From: Hafnia alvei
GTDB taxonomy: Bacteria > Pseudomonadota > Gammaproteobacteria > Enterobacterales > Enterobacteriaceae
Length of the DNA: 64,000 bases
Reading direction: 5' to 3'
NCBI RefSeq assembly: GCF_900095695.1
Contig: NZ_FMIQ01000004.1
Location: forward strand, 1 to 64,000
This document shows, one piece after another, positions 46,427 to 64,000 of the stretch. The stretch's first letter is position 1. Every line of letters starts with the position of its first letter. The notes beneath the pieces were generated by a model. It saw only the letters and a list, made by a program, of their open reading frames with translations. It made no database searches and was not told the origin of the DNA. Position numbers and translations under genes: made by a program.

Positions 46427-47987
46427 ATGAGTAAACACCTGACAGTTCGTGGTGGGCTGGCACTCATCATGCTGGTTTATACGCTATTGCTGCTGATGAT
46501 CAGCATTATCGGCATTCAATCGGTTCGCCAAATTAATCAAAGACTGGCCGTTGTGAATCAGGTGCAGGCCGAAGAGCTGAGCCCACTAGCAGCCAGCTTT
46601 AATGCCACGCTACGGGCACGTACGGCGGGTGCATTATCCGTTAATGGAGATGGGTAAATTAGCGGCGGCAGACGATAGCCGCCTACGGGCGGAGAAATTG
46701 ATCGGTGAGGCTGATGCATCTATGCAGAAATTTACCGATCTGAAAAAACTGACGCCGCGCGGTGCGCAACTGAGCGCCGAGCTGGAAAATACCTACCAAA
46801 TCTACGTCAATCAGGCGTTGCGCCCTATGCTGCAGGCGCTTAAAGCCAATGATAGCGCGGCTTATTACGCATTATTAGAAGATCAGTTGCGCAATTTATC
46901 TGCCAATTTTGATCAGGACCTGCGTGATTTCCGTGGTTTTGCCGATGAAGTTGGCCAAAAGGCACTGTCAGACGCGCAACATGACTATCAACGCGACCTG
47001 ATTATTATCAGCGTATCTTTCGCATTTTCGTTGCTGATTGGCGCGCTATGTTGGGTTGCGTTGCGCAAAATCATCCTGAATCCATTGGAAAGTTTAGACG
47101 GGCATGTTTCCCTGATTGCCAGTGGTGATTTGTCTCAAGATCTTGAGAGCGAAGGAAAATCAGAAATTGCCAAGCTGGGACGCCGCGTGCTCACAATGCA
47201 GACTTCGCTGGCAGATACGGTCAGTCAGGTGCGTGATGCCAGTATGCAGGTCGACGTTGGGGCAAAAGAGCTGACCGTTGGCAACAGGAACCTGTCGCAA
47301 CATACAGAAGAGCTGGCCGCCTCGCTGGAGGAGACCGCCGCGAGCATGGAGCAGTTGACCGCAACGGTGAAACAGAATGCGGACAATGCCGAACAGGCTA
47401 ATCAGCTGGCAGGGAATGTTTCTCATACCGCCGATAAAGGGGCGGAGATCGTCAGTGAAGCCATTGCCCGTATGCAGGGGATCTCGAACAGTTCACAGAA
47501 AATTGCCGACATTATCAGCGTGATTGACGGGATCGCCTTCCAAACTAATATTCTCGCTTTAAACGCCGCCGTTGAAGCTGCTCGCGCGGGTGAACAAGGG
47601 CGTGGGTTTGCGGTGGTTGCTGGTGAAGTGCGTAACTTGGCGCAGCGCAGCGCTCAATCAGCCAAAGAGATCAAAACGCTGATTGAAGATTCTGCTCGTC
47701 GGGTGAAAGAGGGCTCATCGATGGTGACCAACGCGGGTGATACCATGGCCGATATCGCCAAGGAGATTCGTCAGGTTACGGCGCTGATGAGTGAAATTTC
47801 TGAGGCTTCTCACGAGCAAAGTCGCGGTATTGAGCAGGTGAATCAGGCGATTTCACAGATGGATCAGGTGGCGCAACAAAATGCGGCGCTGGTGGAAGAG
47901 TCTGCCGCAGCGACCGGTTCTTTAGAGGAGCAAAGCGGAAATCTGATGCAAAGCATGAGCGTGTTTAGGCTCACGGCGAACGGATAA
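46427..47987 (+). pseudogene. methyl-accepting chemotaxis protein gene with a frameshift
   Basis: Two overlapping frames together give one chemoreceptor. The first (46427-46657) has the cytoplasmic start, TM1 and the beginning of the four-helix sensor ([12 protein letters not shown]). The second continues with [16 protein letters not shown], the rest of the sensor, TM2 near 47005, a HAMP domain, and the signalling tip [20 protein letters not shown]. The junction is near 46640; loss of two bases, or gain of one, would explain it. The C-terminus lacks the NWETF-type CheR tether. If the frameshift is real, the receptor is not made. A terminator follows at 47996. Confidence 0.83.
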
Positions 47988-47995
47988 TCAACACC

Positions 47996-48035
47996 AACCT
48001 CCCCTTGTTTCTTAAGCTGCAAAGGGGAGGTTTTC
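47996..48035. terminator. bidirectional terminator between the chemoreceptor gene and yeaK
   Basis: AACCTCCCCTT pairs with AAGGGGAGGTT across a 15-base loop, followed by TTTTCG. It lies between convergent genes. Confidence 0.8.
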
Positions 48036-48042
48036 GCGCGAC

Positions 48043-48531
48043 CTATTCGGCGCGAATAAACGTGACCAACTTAGGTTGAGCGATGCGCTGATAGTCCTGC
48101 GTGTTGAGGATCAGTGAACGCTCAAGCGTACCGGCGTTAAATGCTAATTCATCGAAGCGTTGAAATAACAGCGGATCGGCCACCAATAACAAGTCTGGGT
48201 GGAAGCTAAAAGGCGGAATTGCACCAAATACGCAGTCGGTTAATGCATCGACTTCCACCGGGCTGGCTAATGACGCTCGGGTGCCGCCGATGCCGTGCGC
48301 TAACGCGCTGAGATCGGCCTGTTGGTCGGCGGGCAGTATGGCTAAAACATGTTGCTTAATCCCGTTTCCCTTCACATGGCAGACTAGCGCCTTGGCTCCC
48401 TGTCCAAGCTGGGTGCCGCGAATTTTTGCCACTTCTTCAGATTTTCCCGCCATAGGGTGTTCTACAACGCGGTAACGAGCCTGATGCTCATCAAGCAGAG
48501 CCGTTAAACGCGCAAATGTTGCTATCGACAT
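48043..48531 (-). CDS. yeaK: YbaK/EbsC-family aminoacyl-tRNA deacylase YeaK
   Basis: A 162-residue trans-editing domain protein. The family motif GQGAKALVCHVKGNG, with its conserved lysine, and the GCIFGAIPPFSF-like segment (DCVFGAIPPFSFHPDLLLV) match E. coli YeaK, which clears mischarged Ser or Thr from tRNA. The start MSIATFARLTALL at 48531 was preferred to an ATG eleven codons upstream since it aligns better with the family and is preceded by GGAGAGATAGC. Confidence 0.88.
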   Translation of the reverse strand: MSIATFARLTALLDEHQARYRVVEHPMAGKSEEVAKIRGTQLGQGAKALVCHVKGNGIKQHVLAILPADQQADLSALAHGIGGTRASLASPVEVDALTDCVFGAIPPFSFHPDLLLVADPLLFQRFDELAFNAGTLERSLILNTQDYQRIAQPKLVTFIRAE

Positions 48532-48612
48532 GCTATCTCTCCTGAGTCGCTGTTCACTCCACATCTTTCTCGAAGTTACTTGGCGACATTTCTGGTGTTA
48601 TTTCATGTTGCA

Positions 48613-52080
<3,468 letters not shown>

Positions 52081-52123
52081 TCACTGCATTCATGCGGTGC
52101 AATGGAAATCATCTTAGTTAAAA

Positions 52124-52155
52124 TTTTACTAAAAAATACACTAAAATTAGTAAAG
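52124..52155. promoter_or_regulatory. TTTACTAAA-type operator half-sites upstream of ygjJ
   Basis: TTTTACTAAA at 52124-52133 and ATTAGTAAAG at 52146-52155 are inverted relative to each other, and ACTAA-AA-TTAGT at 52140-52151 forms a short perfect inverted repeat. The same TTTAGTAAA/TTTACTAAA half-sites recur before ebgA. They lie in the ygjJ-ebgR divergent gap and probably bind EbgR, a LacI-family repressor; this is inferred. Confidence 0.6.
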
Positions 52156-52198
52156 CGATAGCTTGATCACAACTTCAAATGGCGGGTGAATGGGTTAA

Positions 52199-53245
<1,047 letters not shown>

Positions 53246-53290
53246 CCGTATTTGACCCAGTGATGCGTTCTGGATCACAGGACGATTTAT

Positions 53291-56442
<3,152 letters not shown>

Positions 56443-56455
56443 TGAGGTAAGGCTA

Positions 56456-58554
<2,099 letters not shown>

Positions 58555-58569
58555 CTGTGTCATTAAATC

Positions 58570-58600
58570 AGCCAGCCTGCTAAATCAGACTGGCTTTTCT
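58570..58600 (+). terminator. likely terminator after ygjI
   Basis: AGCCAG pairs with CTGGCT, extended by neighbouring bases, followed by TTTCTTGTT. The stem is short with a 14-base loop. Confidence 0.55.
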
Positions 58601-59144
58601 TGTTCAACCTAAGTGCGATCTTACTTGCCCTGACTTGATGCGAAGTGGCCAAAATAGCTCCCTGAAACAGGGCATCGGACCTCGGATCACAGCATTTCCT
58701 CCTGTTGATAACGCAGATCACAAACTCAATTGTTCAGATATTCATCATTTAGCGAGAATTTTTTCAGCAAGTTTGGCAGCTGTATTCTCTATTAAAGATT
58801 TGTTACATGGTGAAATGAGGTGATATTTGCGTGGTAGCATAAATTTTAATCCTGTAAATGTTATCAATACGTTTCTTTAATGTTTGTATGCTGTATATCA
58901 CAGTCCTTGTAAATCACGTTTGGTTATATTGACGTCACCTTAAACACTTGCGAAATTGGTATGCATAAGGTGGGTGATTAACACTGGGATCCCTTTCCGA
59001 GTGCTACCCAATGTGGCCCCGAAGAATCGTTCTCTTTGGCATGCGGGTTGCACCTATCCTTGGCTGTCAGCCAAAGCTGCACGGATCGCCTATAAAAAAA
59101 TAGATCTGGCAGAACACACACATCACACTACGGAGCCAAGCGTT
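58601..59144. promoter_or_regulatory. long upstream region of dppA
   Basis: About 545 bases without a convincing gene. In E. coli dppA has a long leader that is controlled by the small RNA GcvB, and a proline tRNA gene nearby; no tRNA gene can be found here. TTGACGTCACC near 58940 could belong to a promoter, and the leader just before the start holds GGAGCCAAGCGTT. I see no safe operator. Confidence 0.45.
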
Positions 59145-60773
59145 ATGTCTTCTCATAAGAACACCTCCACCCGCCGTGGAAAGAAAATTGGTGCGCTGAA
59201 GTTGGGGATTGGTCTGGTTGCTCTGGCGCTGGCCGCCGGTGCGCAGGCAAAAACTCTGGTTTATTGTTCAGAAGGTTCACCTGAGGGCTTTAACCCGCAG
59301 CTGTTCACTTCGGGCACCACCTACGACGCCAGCTCGGTGCCGATCTACAACCGTTTGGTTGAGTTCAAAACCGGTACTACCGAGATTGAGCCCGGCTTAG
59401 CTGAAAAATGGGATATTAGCCCAGATGGTAAAACCTATACTTTCCACCTGCGCAAAGGCGTGAAGTGGCAGGGCAGCAAGCTGTTTACACCAACGCGCGA
59501 TCTGAACGCTGACGATATCGTGTTCTCCTTTATGCGTCAGAAAGATGATAAAAACCCGTACTACAAAGTCTCTGGCGGTACCTATGAGTATTTCCAAGGG
59601 ATGGGATTGGGCGAACTCATTAGCAAAGTTGAAAAGGTGGACGATAACACCGTTCGCTTCGAGCTGACGCGTCCTGAATCGCCGTTCTTGGCAGACTTGG
59701 CGATGGACTTCGCTTCCATTCTGTCTGCGGAATACGCCGATGCGATGATGAAAGCCGGCACGCCAGAGAAGATTGACCTTGAGCCACTGGGCACTGGGCC
59801 ATTCCAGCTGGTGCAATACCAGAAAGATTCCAAAATCCTCTACAAACCATTCAAAGATTACTGGGGAACTAAGCCAAAAATCGATCGCTTAGTCTTCTCC
59901 ATTACGCCGGATGCGTCCGTGCGTTATGCCAAACTGCAAAAAAATGAGTGTCAGGTGATGCCGTATCCAAACCCGGCTGACATTGACCGTATGAAACAAG
60001 ACAAATCCATTACTCTGATGGAGCAACCGGGGCTGAACGTCGGCTATTTGGCATACAACGTCGAGAAAAAACCGCTGGATAACGTGAAAGTGCGTCAGGC
60101 ACTGACCATGGCGGTGAACAAAGAAGCGATTATCGACGCGGTATATCAGAAAGCAGGTCAGCCTGCGAAAAACCTGATCCCACCAACCATGTGGAGCTAC
60201 AACGACAAAATCACCGATTACGCTTACGACCCAGCTAAAGCGAAAGAACTGCTGAAAGAAGCGGGTCTGGCCGACGGTTTTGCTATCGACCTGTGGGCGA
60301 TGCCGGTTCAGCGTCCATACAACCCGAACGCTCGCCGTATGGCAGAGATGATTCAGGCTGACTGGGCGAAAGTCGGTGTGAAGGCCAAGATCGTGACCTA
60401 TGAGTGGGGTGAGTACCTGAAACGCGCGAAAGACGGCGAACACCAGACCGTGATGATGGGTTGGACTGGGGACAATGGGGATCCAGACAACTTCTTCGCA
60501 ACGCTGTTTAGCTGTCAGTCGGCGAAAGACGGTTCTAACTACTCAAGATGGTGCTACAAGCCGTTTGAAGATCTGATCCAGCCTGCACGTGCTGAATCCG
60601 ACCACGAAAAACGCACCGAGCTTTACAAGCAGGCTCAGGTAGTGATGCATGACCAAGTGCCTGCACTGATCATTGCGCACTCTACCGTGTACGAGCCAGT
60701 GCGTAAGGAAGTGAAAGGCTATGTGGTTGATCCATTAGGTAAACATCACTTCGATCAGGTGTCTCTCGACTAA
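59145..60773 (+). CDS. dppA: periplasmic dipeptide-binding protein DppA
   Basis: DppA binds dipeptides (and heme and 5-aminolevulinate in E. coli) and delivers them to the DppBCDF transporter. The 542-residue protein has a long, Lys/Arg-rich signal peptide ending AGAQA before KTLVYCSEG, and is a family 5 solute-binding protein: PEGFNPQLFTSGTTYDA, GTGPFQLVQYQKD, NVKVRQALTMAVNKEAI and MGWTGDNGDPDNFFATL. The ATG at 59145 gives the normal signal peptide, with GGAGCCAAGCGTT upstream. Confidence 0.94.
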   Translation: MSSHKNTSTRRGKKIGALKLGIGLVALALAAGAQAKTLVYCSEGSPEGFNPQLFTSGTTYDASSVPIYNRLVEFKTGTTEIEPGLAEKWDISPDGKTYTFHLRKGVKWQGSKLFTPTRDLNADDIVFSFMRQKDDKNPYYKVSGGTYEYFQGMGLGELISKVEKVDDNTVRFELTRPESPFLADLAMDFASILSAEYADAMMKAGTPEKIDLEPLGTGPFQLVQYQKDSKILYKPFKDYWGTKPKIDRLVFSITPDASVRYAKLQKNECQVMPYPNPADIDRMKQDKSITLMEQPGLNVGYLAYNVEKKPLDNVKVRQALTMAVNKEAIIDAVYQKAGQPAKNLIPPTMWSYNDKITDYAYDPAKAKELLKEAGLADGFAIDLWAMPVQRPYNPNARRMAEMIQADWAKVGVKAKIVTYEWGEYLKRAKDGEHQTVMMGWTGDNGDPDNFFATLFSCQSAKDGSNYSRWCYKPFEDLIQPARAESDHEKRTELYKQAQVVMHDQVPALIIAHSTVYEPVRKEVKGYVVDPLGKHHFDQVSLD

Positions 60774-60780
60774 TTACCAC

Positions 60781-60887
60781 GACCCTTCCCAGCCTCCCCC
60801 TTGTCAGGGAGGAGCCGATTGTGCCTAGGCGGGCATTTATATCGTTCTGCTCTCTCCCCTGCGAAGGGGAGGGCTGGGGTGGGGTCT
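60781..60887. repeat. imperfect inverted repeat in the dppA-dppB gap
   Basis: The left arm contains GACCCTTCCCAGCCTCCCCC and the right arm GAGGGCTGGGGTGGGGTC; each arm is itself a hairpin (TCCCCCTTGTCAGGGAGGA; CCCCTGCGAAGGGG). Such REP-like elements are common in enterobacterial operons, and would slow decay of the abundant dppA message relative to dppBCDF. Confidence 0.7.
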
Positions 60888-60946
60888 CTGTTAGTCGTAG
60901 CTGTACTGTGAGCAATGCTTCATCATAAAAATAGAGAGTACGGGAT

Positions 60947-61966
60947 ATGTTGCAGTTCATACTCCGGCGTTTGGGGTTAGTTATCCCAACGTTTATTGGC
61001 ATTACGTTGTTAACGTTTGCTTTTGTTCACATGATCCCCGGCGATCCGGTCACGATCATGGCAGGGGAGCGCGGGATCTCGGCCGAACGTCATGCTCAGA
61101 TGATGACGGAAATGGGCTTGGATAAACCGCTGTATCAACAATATTTTCACTACGTCAAAGACGTACTGCACGGTGATTTAGGTACCTCACTCAAAAGCCG
61201 CACGCCGGTTTGGGATGAGTTTGTGCCCCGTTTCAAAGCCACGCTAGAGCTGGGTATCTGCGCGATGCTGTTTGCCATTCTCGTCGGTATACCGGTTGGC
61301 GTATTAGCTGCGGTGAAGCGCGGCTCCGTTTTCGACCATACCGCTGTCGGCATTTCGCTGACGGGTTATTCCATGCCTATTTTTTGGTGGGGGATCATGC
61401 TCATCATGCTGGTATCGGTGCAGCTCAATCTAACGCCCGTATCCGGGCGCATCGATGACAGCGTATTCCTTGATGATAGCCTGCCGCTCACGGGCTTTAT
61501 GCTGATTGATACCCTTATCTGGGGCGAGCCGGGCGATTTCAAAGACGCGGTCATGCATATGATCCTGCCTGCCATTGTGCTGGGCACTATCCCGCTGGCG
61601 GTGATTGTGCGTATGACGCGTTCCTCGATGCTGGAAGTGTTAAGCGAAGACTATATCCGCACCGCGCGCGCCAAAGGTTTAGGGCGTATGCGGGTGATCA
61701 TTGTACATGCCTTGCGTAATGCGCTGCTGCCGGTGGTTACGGTGATTGGTCTACAGGTTGGCACGTTGCTGGCTGGCGCTATTCTGACTGAAACCATCTT
61801 CTCTTGGCCGGGTTTAGGCCGCTGGTTAATCGATGCATTGCAGCGTCGAGATTATCCTGTAGTGCAAGGCGGAGTGCTGCTGGTAGCCATTATGATCATC
61901 TTGGTTAACCTGCTGGTTGATGTGCTGTATGGCGTCGTCAATCCACGTATTCGGCATAAGAAATAG
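60947..61966 (+). CDS. dppB: dipeptide ABC transporter permease DppB
   Basis: A 339-residue permease with six membrane segments, opening with MLQFILRRLGLVIPTFIGIT. The cytoplasmic EAA loop is EDYIRTARAKGLGRMRVIIV. It pairs with DppC to form the channel. It follows dppA after a 173-base repeat-containing gap and dppC starts 11 bases downstream. Confidence 0.94.
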   Translation: MLQFILRRLGLVIPTFIGITLLTFAFVHMIPGDPVTIMAGERGISAERHAQMMTEMGLDKPLYQQYFHYVKDVLHGDLGTSLKSRTPVWDEFVPRFKATLELGICAMLFAILVGIPVGVLAAVKRGSVFDHTAVGISLTGYSMPIFWWGIMLIMLVSVQLNLTPVSGRIDDSVFLDDSLPLTGFMLIDTLIWGEPGDFKDAVMHMILPAIVLGTIPLAVIVRMTRSSMLEVLSEDYIRTARAKGLGRMRVIIVHALRNALLPVVTVIGLQVGTLLAGAILTETIFSWPGLGRWLIDALQRRDYPVVQGGVLLVAIMIILVNLLVDVLYGVVNPRIRHKK

Positions 61967-61977
61967 GAGGCGCAACG

Positions 61978-62883
61978 ATGTCTAACGTTACAACAACGTC
62001 CCCAGCAATGAGCGCGCCTAAACCAATGACGCCGTTTCAGGAGTTCTGGCACTACTTCAAGCGCAACAAAGGCGCGGTGGTGGGATTGGTTTATATCATT
62101 ATCGTGTTAGTTCTCGCGATCGGTGCCAACGTATTAGCTCCGCATCTCCCCGCAGAACAGTTTCGTGATGCGCTGCTTAAACCTCCTGTTTGGCAAGACG
62201 GCGGTAGTTGGAAATTTATCCTCGGTACCGATGATGTTGGCCGTGATGTGCTATCGCGCCTGATTTATGGCGCGCGGCTGTCACTGCTGGTTGGCTGTTT
62301 AGTGGTAGTTTTATCGCTGATCCTAGGCGTGGTGTTTGGCCTGCTGGCGGGTTACTTCGGCGGCGTGGTTGATGCGGTCATTATGCGTGTCGTCGATATT
62401 ATGCTGGCGTTGCCAAGCCTGCTGTTGGCTCTGGTGTTGGTGGCTATCTTCGGTCCTTCAATCGTTAACGCCTCGCTGGCGTTGACGTTTGTTGCCTTGC
62501 CGCATTACGTACGCTTAACCCGTGCGGCGGTGCTGGTGGAAGTTAACCGCGACTACGTCACCGCGTCTCGCGTGGCCGGAGCAGGCGCCATGCGCCAGAT
62601 GTTTATCAATATTCTGCCTAACTGTTTAGCGCCTTTGATCGTGCAGGCGTCGTTAGGATTTTCGAATGCCATCCTCGACATGGCGGCACTGGGTTTCCTC
62701 GGTATGGGCGCACAGCCGCCAACGCCTGAGTGGGGAACCATGTTGTCGGACGTGTTGCAGTTTGCGCAAAGTGCGTGGTGGGTTGTGACCTTCCCCGGCC
62801 TTGCGATCCTGCTAACGGTATTGGCATTTAACCTGATGGGCGATGGGTTGCGCGATGCGTTAGACCCGCGCTTGAAACAGTAA
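61978..62883 (+). CDS. dppC: dipeptide ABC transporter permease DppC
   Basis: A 301-residue permease with the N-terminal helix typical of DppC/OppC, then FILGTDDVGRDVLSRLIYGA before the permease core and the EAA loop RDYVTASRVAGAGAMRQMF. It is preceded by AGGAGGCGCAACG. A 69-base gap separates it from dppD. Confidence 0.94.
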   Translation: MSNVTTTSPAMSAPKPMTPFQEFWHYFKRNKGAVVGLVYIIIVLVLAIGANVLAPHLPAEQFRDALLKPPVWQDGGSWKFILGTDDVGRDVLSRLIYGARLSLLVGCLVVVLSLILGVVFGLLAGYFGGVVDAVIMRVVDIMLALPSLLLALVLVAIFGPSIVNASLALTFVALPHYVRLTRAAVLVEVNRDYVTASRVAGAGAMRQMFINILPNCLAPLIVQASLGFSNAILDMAALGFLGMGAQPPTPEWGTMLSDVLQFAQSAWWVVTFPGLAILLTVLAFNLMGDGLRDALDPRLKQ

Positions 62884-62952
62884 AAGTCTACTGACACCGC
62901 CTTGTGTGAAGCGGGCAACAGAACATAAGTAGATTTTTGGGAGCAGAATATT

Positions 62953-63933
62953 ATGGCTTTATTAGAAGTTAACGAGCTATCAGTTCACTTTGGTGAAAAA
63001 GATGCGCCGTTTCGCGCCGTAGATCGTATTAGCTATAGCGTCAATCAGGGTGAAGTAATTGGCATTGTTGGGGAATCGGGCTCTGGTAAATCGGTGAGTT
63101 CACTGGCGATTATGGGGCTGATTGATTTTCCCGGTCGCGTGATGGCAAACGGGCTGAGCTTTAACAATATCGATTTACAGAAAATTTCAGAGAAAGAGCG
63201 CCGCCAAATCGTGGGGGCGGAAGTCGCCATGATTTTTCAGGATCCGATGACCAGCCTGAATCCCTGCTACACCGTGGGTTTCCAGATTATGGAAGCGCTC
63301 AAGGTGCATCAGGGCGGTAATAAAAGCACCCGCCGTCAGCGCGCCATTGACCTGTTAACGCTGGTAGGTATTCCCGATCCAGGTTCGCGCTTGGATGTGT
63401 ATCCGCACCAGCTGTCCGGTGGGATGAGCCAGCGCGTGATGATTGCGATGGCGATTGCCTGTCGGCCAAAACTGTTAATTGCCGATGAACCAACCACGGC
63501 GTTAGACGTCACTATTCAGGCGCAAATTATTGAGCTGCTGCTCGACCTTCAGCAGAAAGAGAATATGGCGCTGGTGCTGATCACGCACGACTTAGCGCTA
63601 GTCGCCGAAGCCGCGCATAAAATTATCGTGATGTACGCCGGTCAGGTGGTTGAAGCCGGAACGGCGCAGGAAATATTTCGCACGCCGCGCCATCCGTATA
63701 CGCAGGCTCTGCTGCGGGCATTGCCTGAGTTTGCCGCCGACAAAGCGCGTTTAGCATCGCTGCCGGGCGTTGTCCCAGGTAAATACGATCGTCCTAACGG
63801 CTGCTTGCTTAATCCGCGTTGCCCATATGCGACGGCCTTGTGCCGTGAGGTAGAACCGGAACTTAAGGATATCAACGGACGTAAGGCGAAATGCCATACG
63901 CCGCTCGATGATGCGGGGAGGCCAACGCTATGA
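62953..63933 (+). CDS. dppD: dipeptide ABC transporter ATPase DppD
   Basis: A 326-residue ABC ATPase: Walker A GESGSGKS near residue 39, the signature LSGGMSQRV, Walker [15 protein letters not shown] and the H-loop ITHDLAL. The C-terminal oligopeptide domain ends with cysteines ([16 protein letters not shown]) that in DppD-type proteins can hold an iron-sulfur cluster. It overlaps dppF by ATGA. Confidence 0.94.
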   Translation: MALLEVNELSVHFGEKDAPFRAVDRISYSVNQGEVIGIVGESGSGKSVSSLAIMGLIDFPGRVMANGLSFNNIDLQKISEKERRQIVGAEVAMIFQDPMTSLNPCYTVGFQIMEALKVHQGGNKSTRRQRAIDLLTLVGIPDPGSRLDVYPHQLSGGMSQRVMIAMAIACRPKLLIADEPTTALDVTIQAQIIELLLDLQQKENMALVLITHDLALVAEAAHKIIVMYAGQVVEAGTAQEIFRTPRHPYTQALLRALPEFAADKARLASLPGVVPGKYDRPNGCLLNPRCPYATALCREVEPELKDINGRKAKCHTPLDDAGRPTL

Positions 63934-64000
63934 GTCAGGCAATATTGAATAAACAGGCACCGCTGCTTCAGGCGATTGATCTGAAAAAGCATTATCCGGT
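63930..64000 (+). CDS. dppF: dipeptide ABC transporter ATPase DppF, 3' part outside window
   Basis: The first 23 codons are visible ([20 protein letters not shown]), starting in the ATGA overlap with dppD. The [12 protein letters not shown] segment is the normal beginning of DppF, the second ATPase. The remainder is beyond the right edge. Confidence 0.88.
   Translation, partial: MSQAILNKQAPLLQAIDLKKHYP

Noticed and set aside
46194-46430. 78-codon frame between eptB and the chemoreceptor gene
   Set aside because: It runs through the eptB terminator and has no family or ribosome site support.
58635-58823. 62-codon frame upstream of dppA
   Set aside because: No ribosome site, non-protein-like composition and no recognised similarity.
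58600-59144. A proline tRNA gene near dppA, as in E. coli
   Set aside because: No cloverleaf or T-arm sequence could be found in the gap, so no tRNA is reported.

Overview
The window reads as chromosome of an Enterobacterales bacterium, most like the Hafnia/Obesumbacterium group. This is judged from gene content (chb, tdc, adi, ebg/ygj, dpp and proC homologues close to the E. coli proteins) and from the presence of a CYTH-type class IV adenylate cyclase. No rRNA or complete tRNA gene was found. The genus is an inference.

Left end (1-6.1 kb): accessory DNA. It starts with a degenerate CbeA/CbtA toxin-antitoxin locus whose toxin carries an in-frame amber codon. DUF5983, two small unknown proteins and a DUF4942 protein follow. 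A short sequence almost identical to the 3' end of the selenocysteine tRNA gene (selC) at 2864-2884 probably marks one end of an integrated island. Just beyond it lies a three-gene type II Zorya anti-phage system (zorA, zorB, zorE).

6.3-17.9 kb: a sulfoquinovose catabolic locus (sulfo-EMP pathway). The catabolic operon on the minus strand holds two GPH transporters (yihP, yihO), an extra TauE/SafE-family exporter, yihQ, yihR, yihS, yihT and yihU. The kinase yihV and repressor yihW are on the plus strand. yihO has a one-base frameshift in its last ~20 codons.

18.5-23.9 kb: chitobiose operon chbBCARFG. 24-27.3 kb: an exported Ntn-hydrolase, a DUF1622 membrane protein, a small protein, a CheV coupling protein and an unknown protein. 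27.7-33.8 kb: tdcBCDE (anaerobic threonine/serine degradation with propionate kinase and a pyruvate/2-oxobutyrate formate-lyase) without the usual tdcA activator next to it.

33.9-41.5 kb: an AT-rich alpha/beta-hydrolase gene, a UspF-like stress protein, the class IV adenylate cyclase, and the arginine-dependent acid resistance genes adiA, adiY and adiC, with dispersed palindromic repeats between them. 41.6-48.5 kb: ACT-domain protein, idi, a BhsA/McbA-type protein, proC, eptB, a frameshifted chemoreceptor gene and yeaK.

48.6-58.6 kb: an ebg/ygj cluster. ygjK and ygjJ are divergent from ebgR, ebgA, ebgC and ygjI, and similar TTTAGTAAA-type half-sites lie before both arms, which suggests shared EbgR control. 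59.1 kb to the end: the dipeptide ABC transporter dppABCDF, with dppF cut by the window edge.
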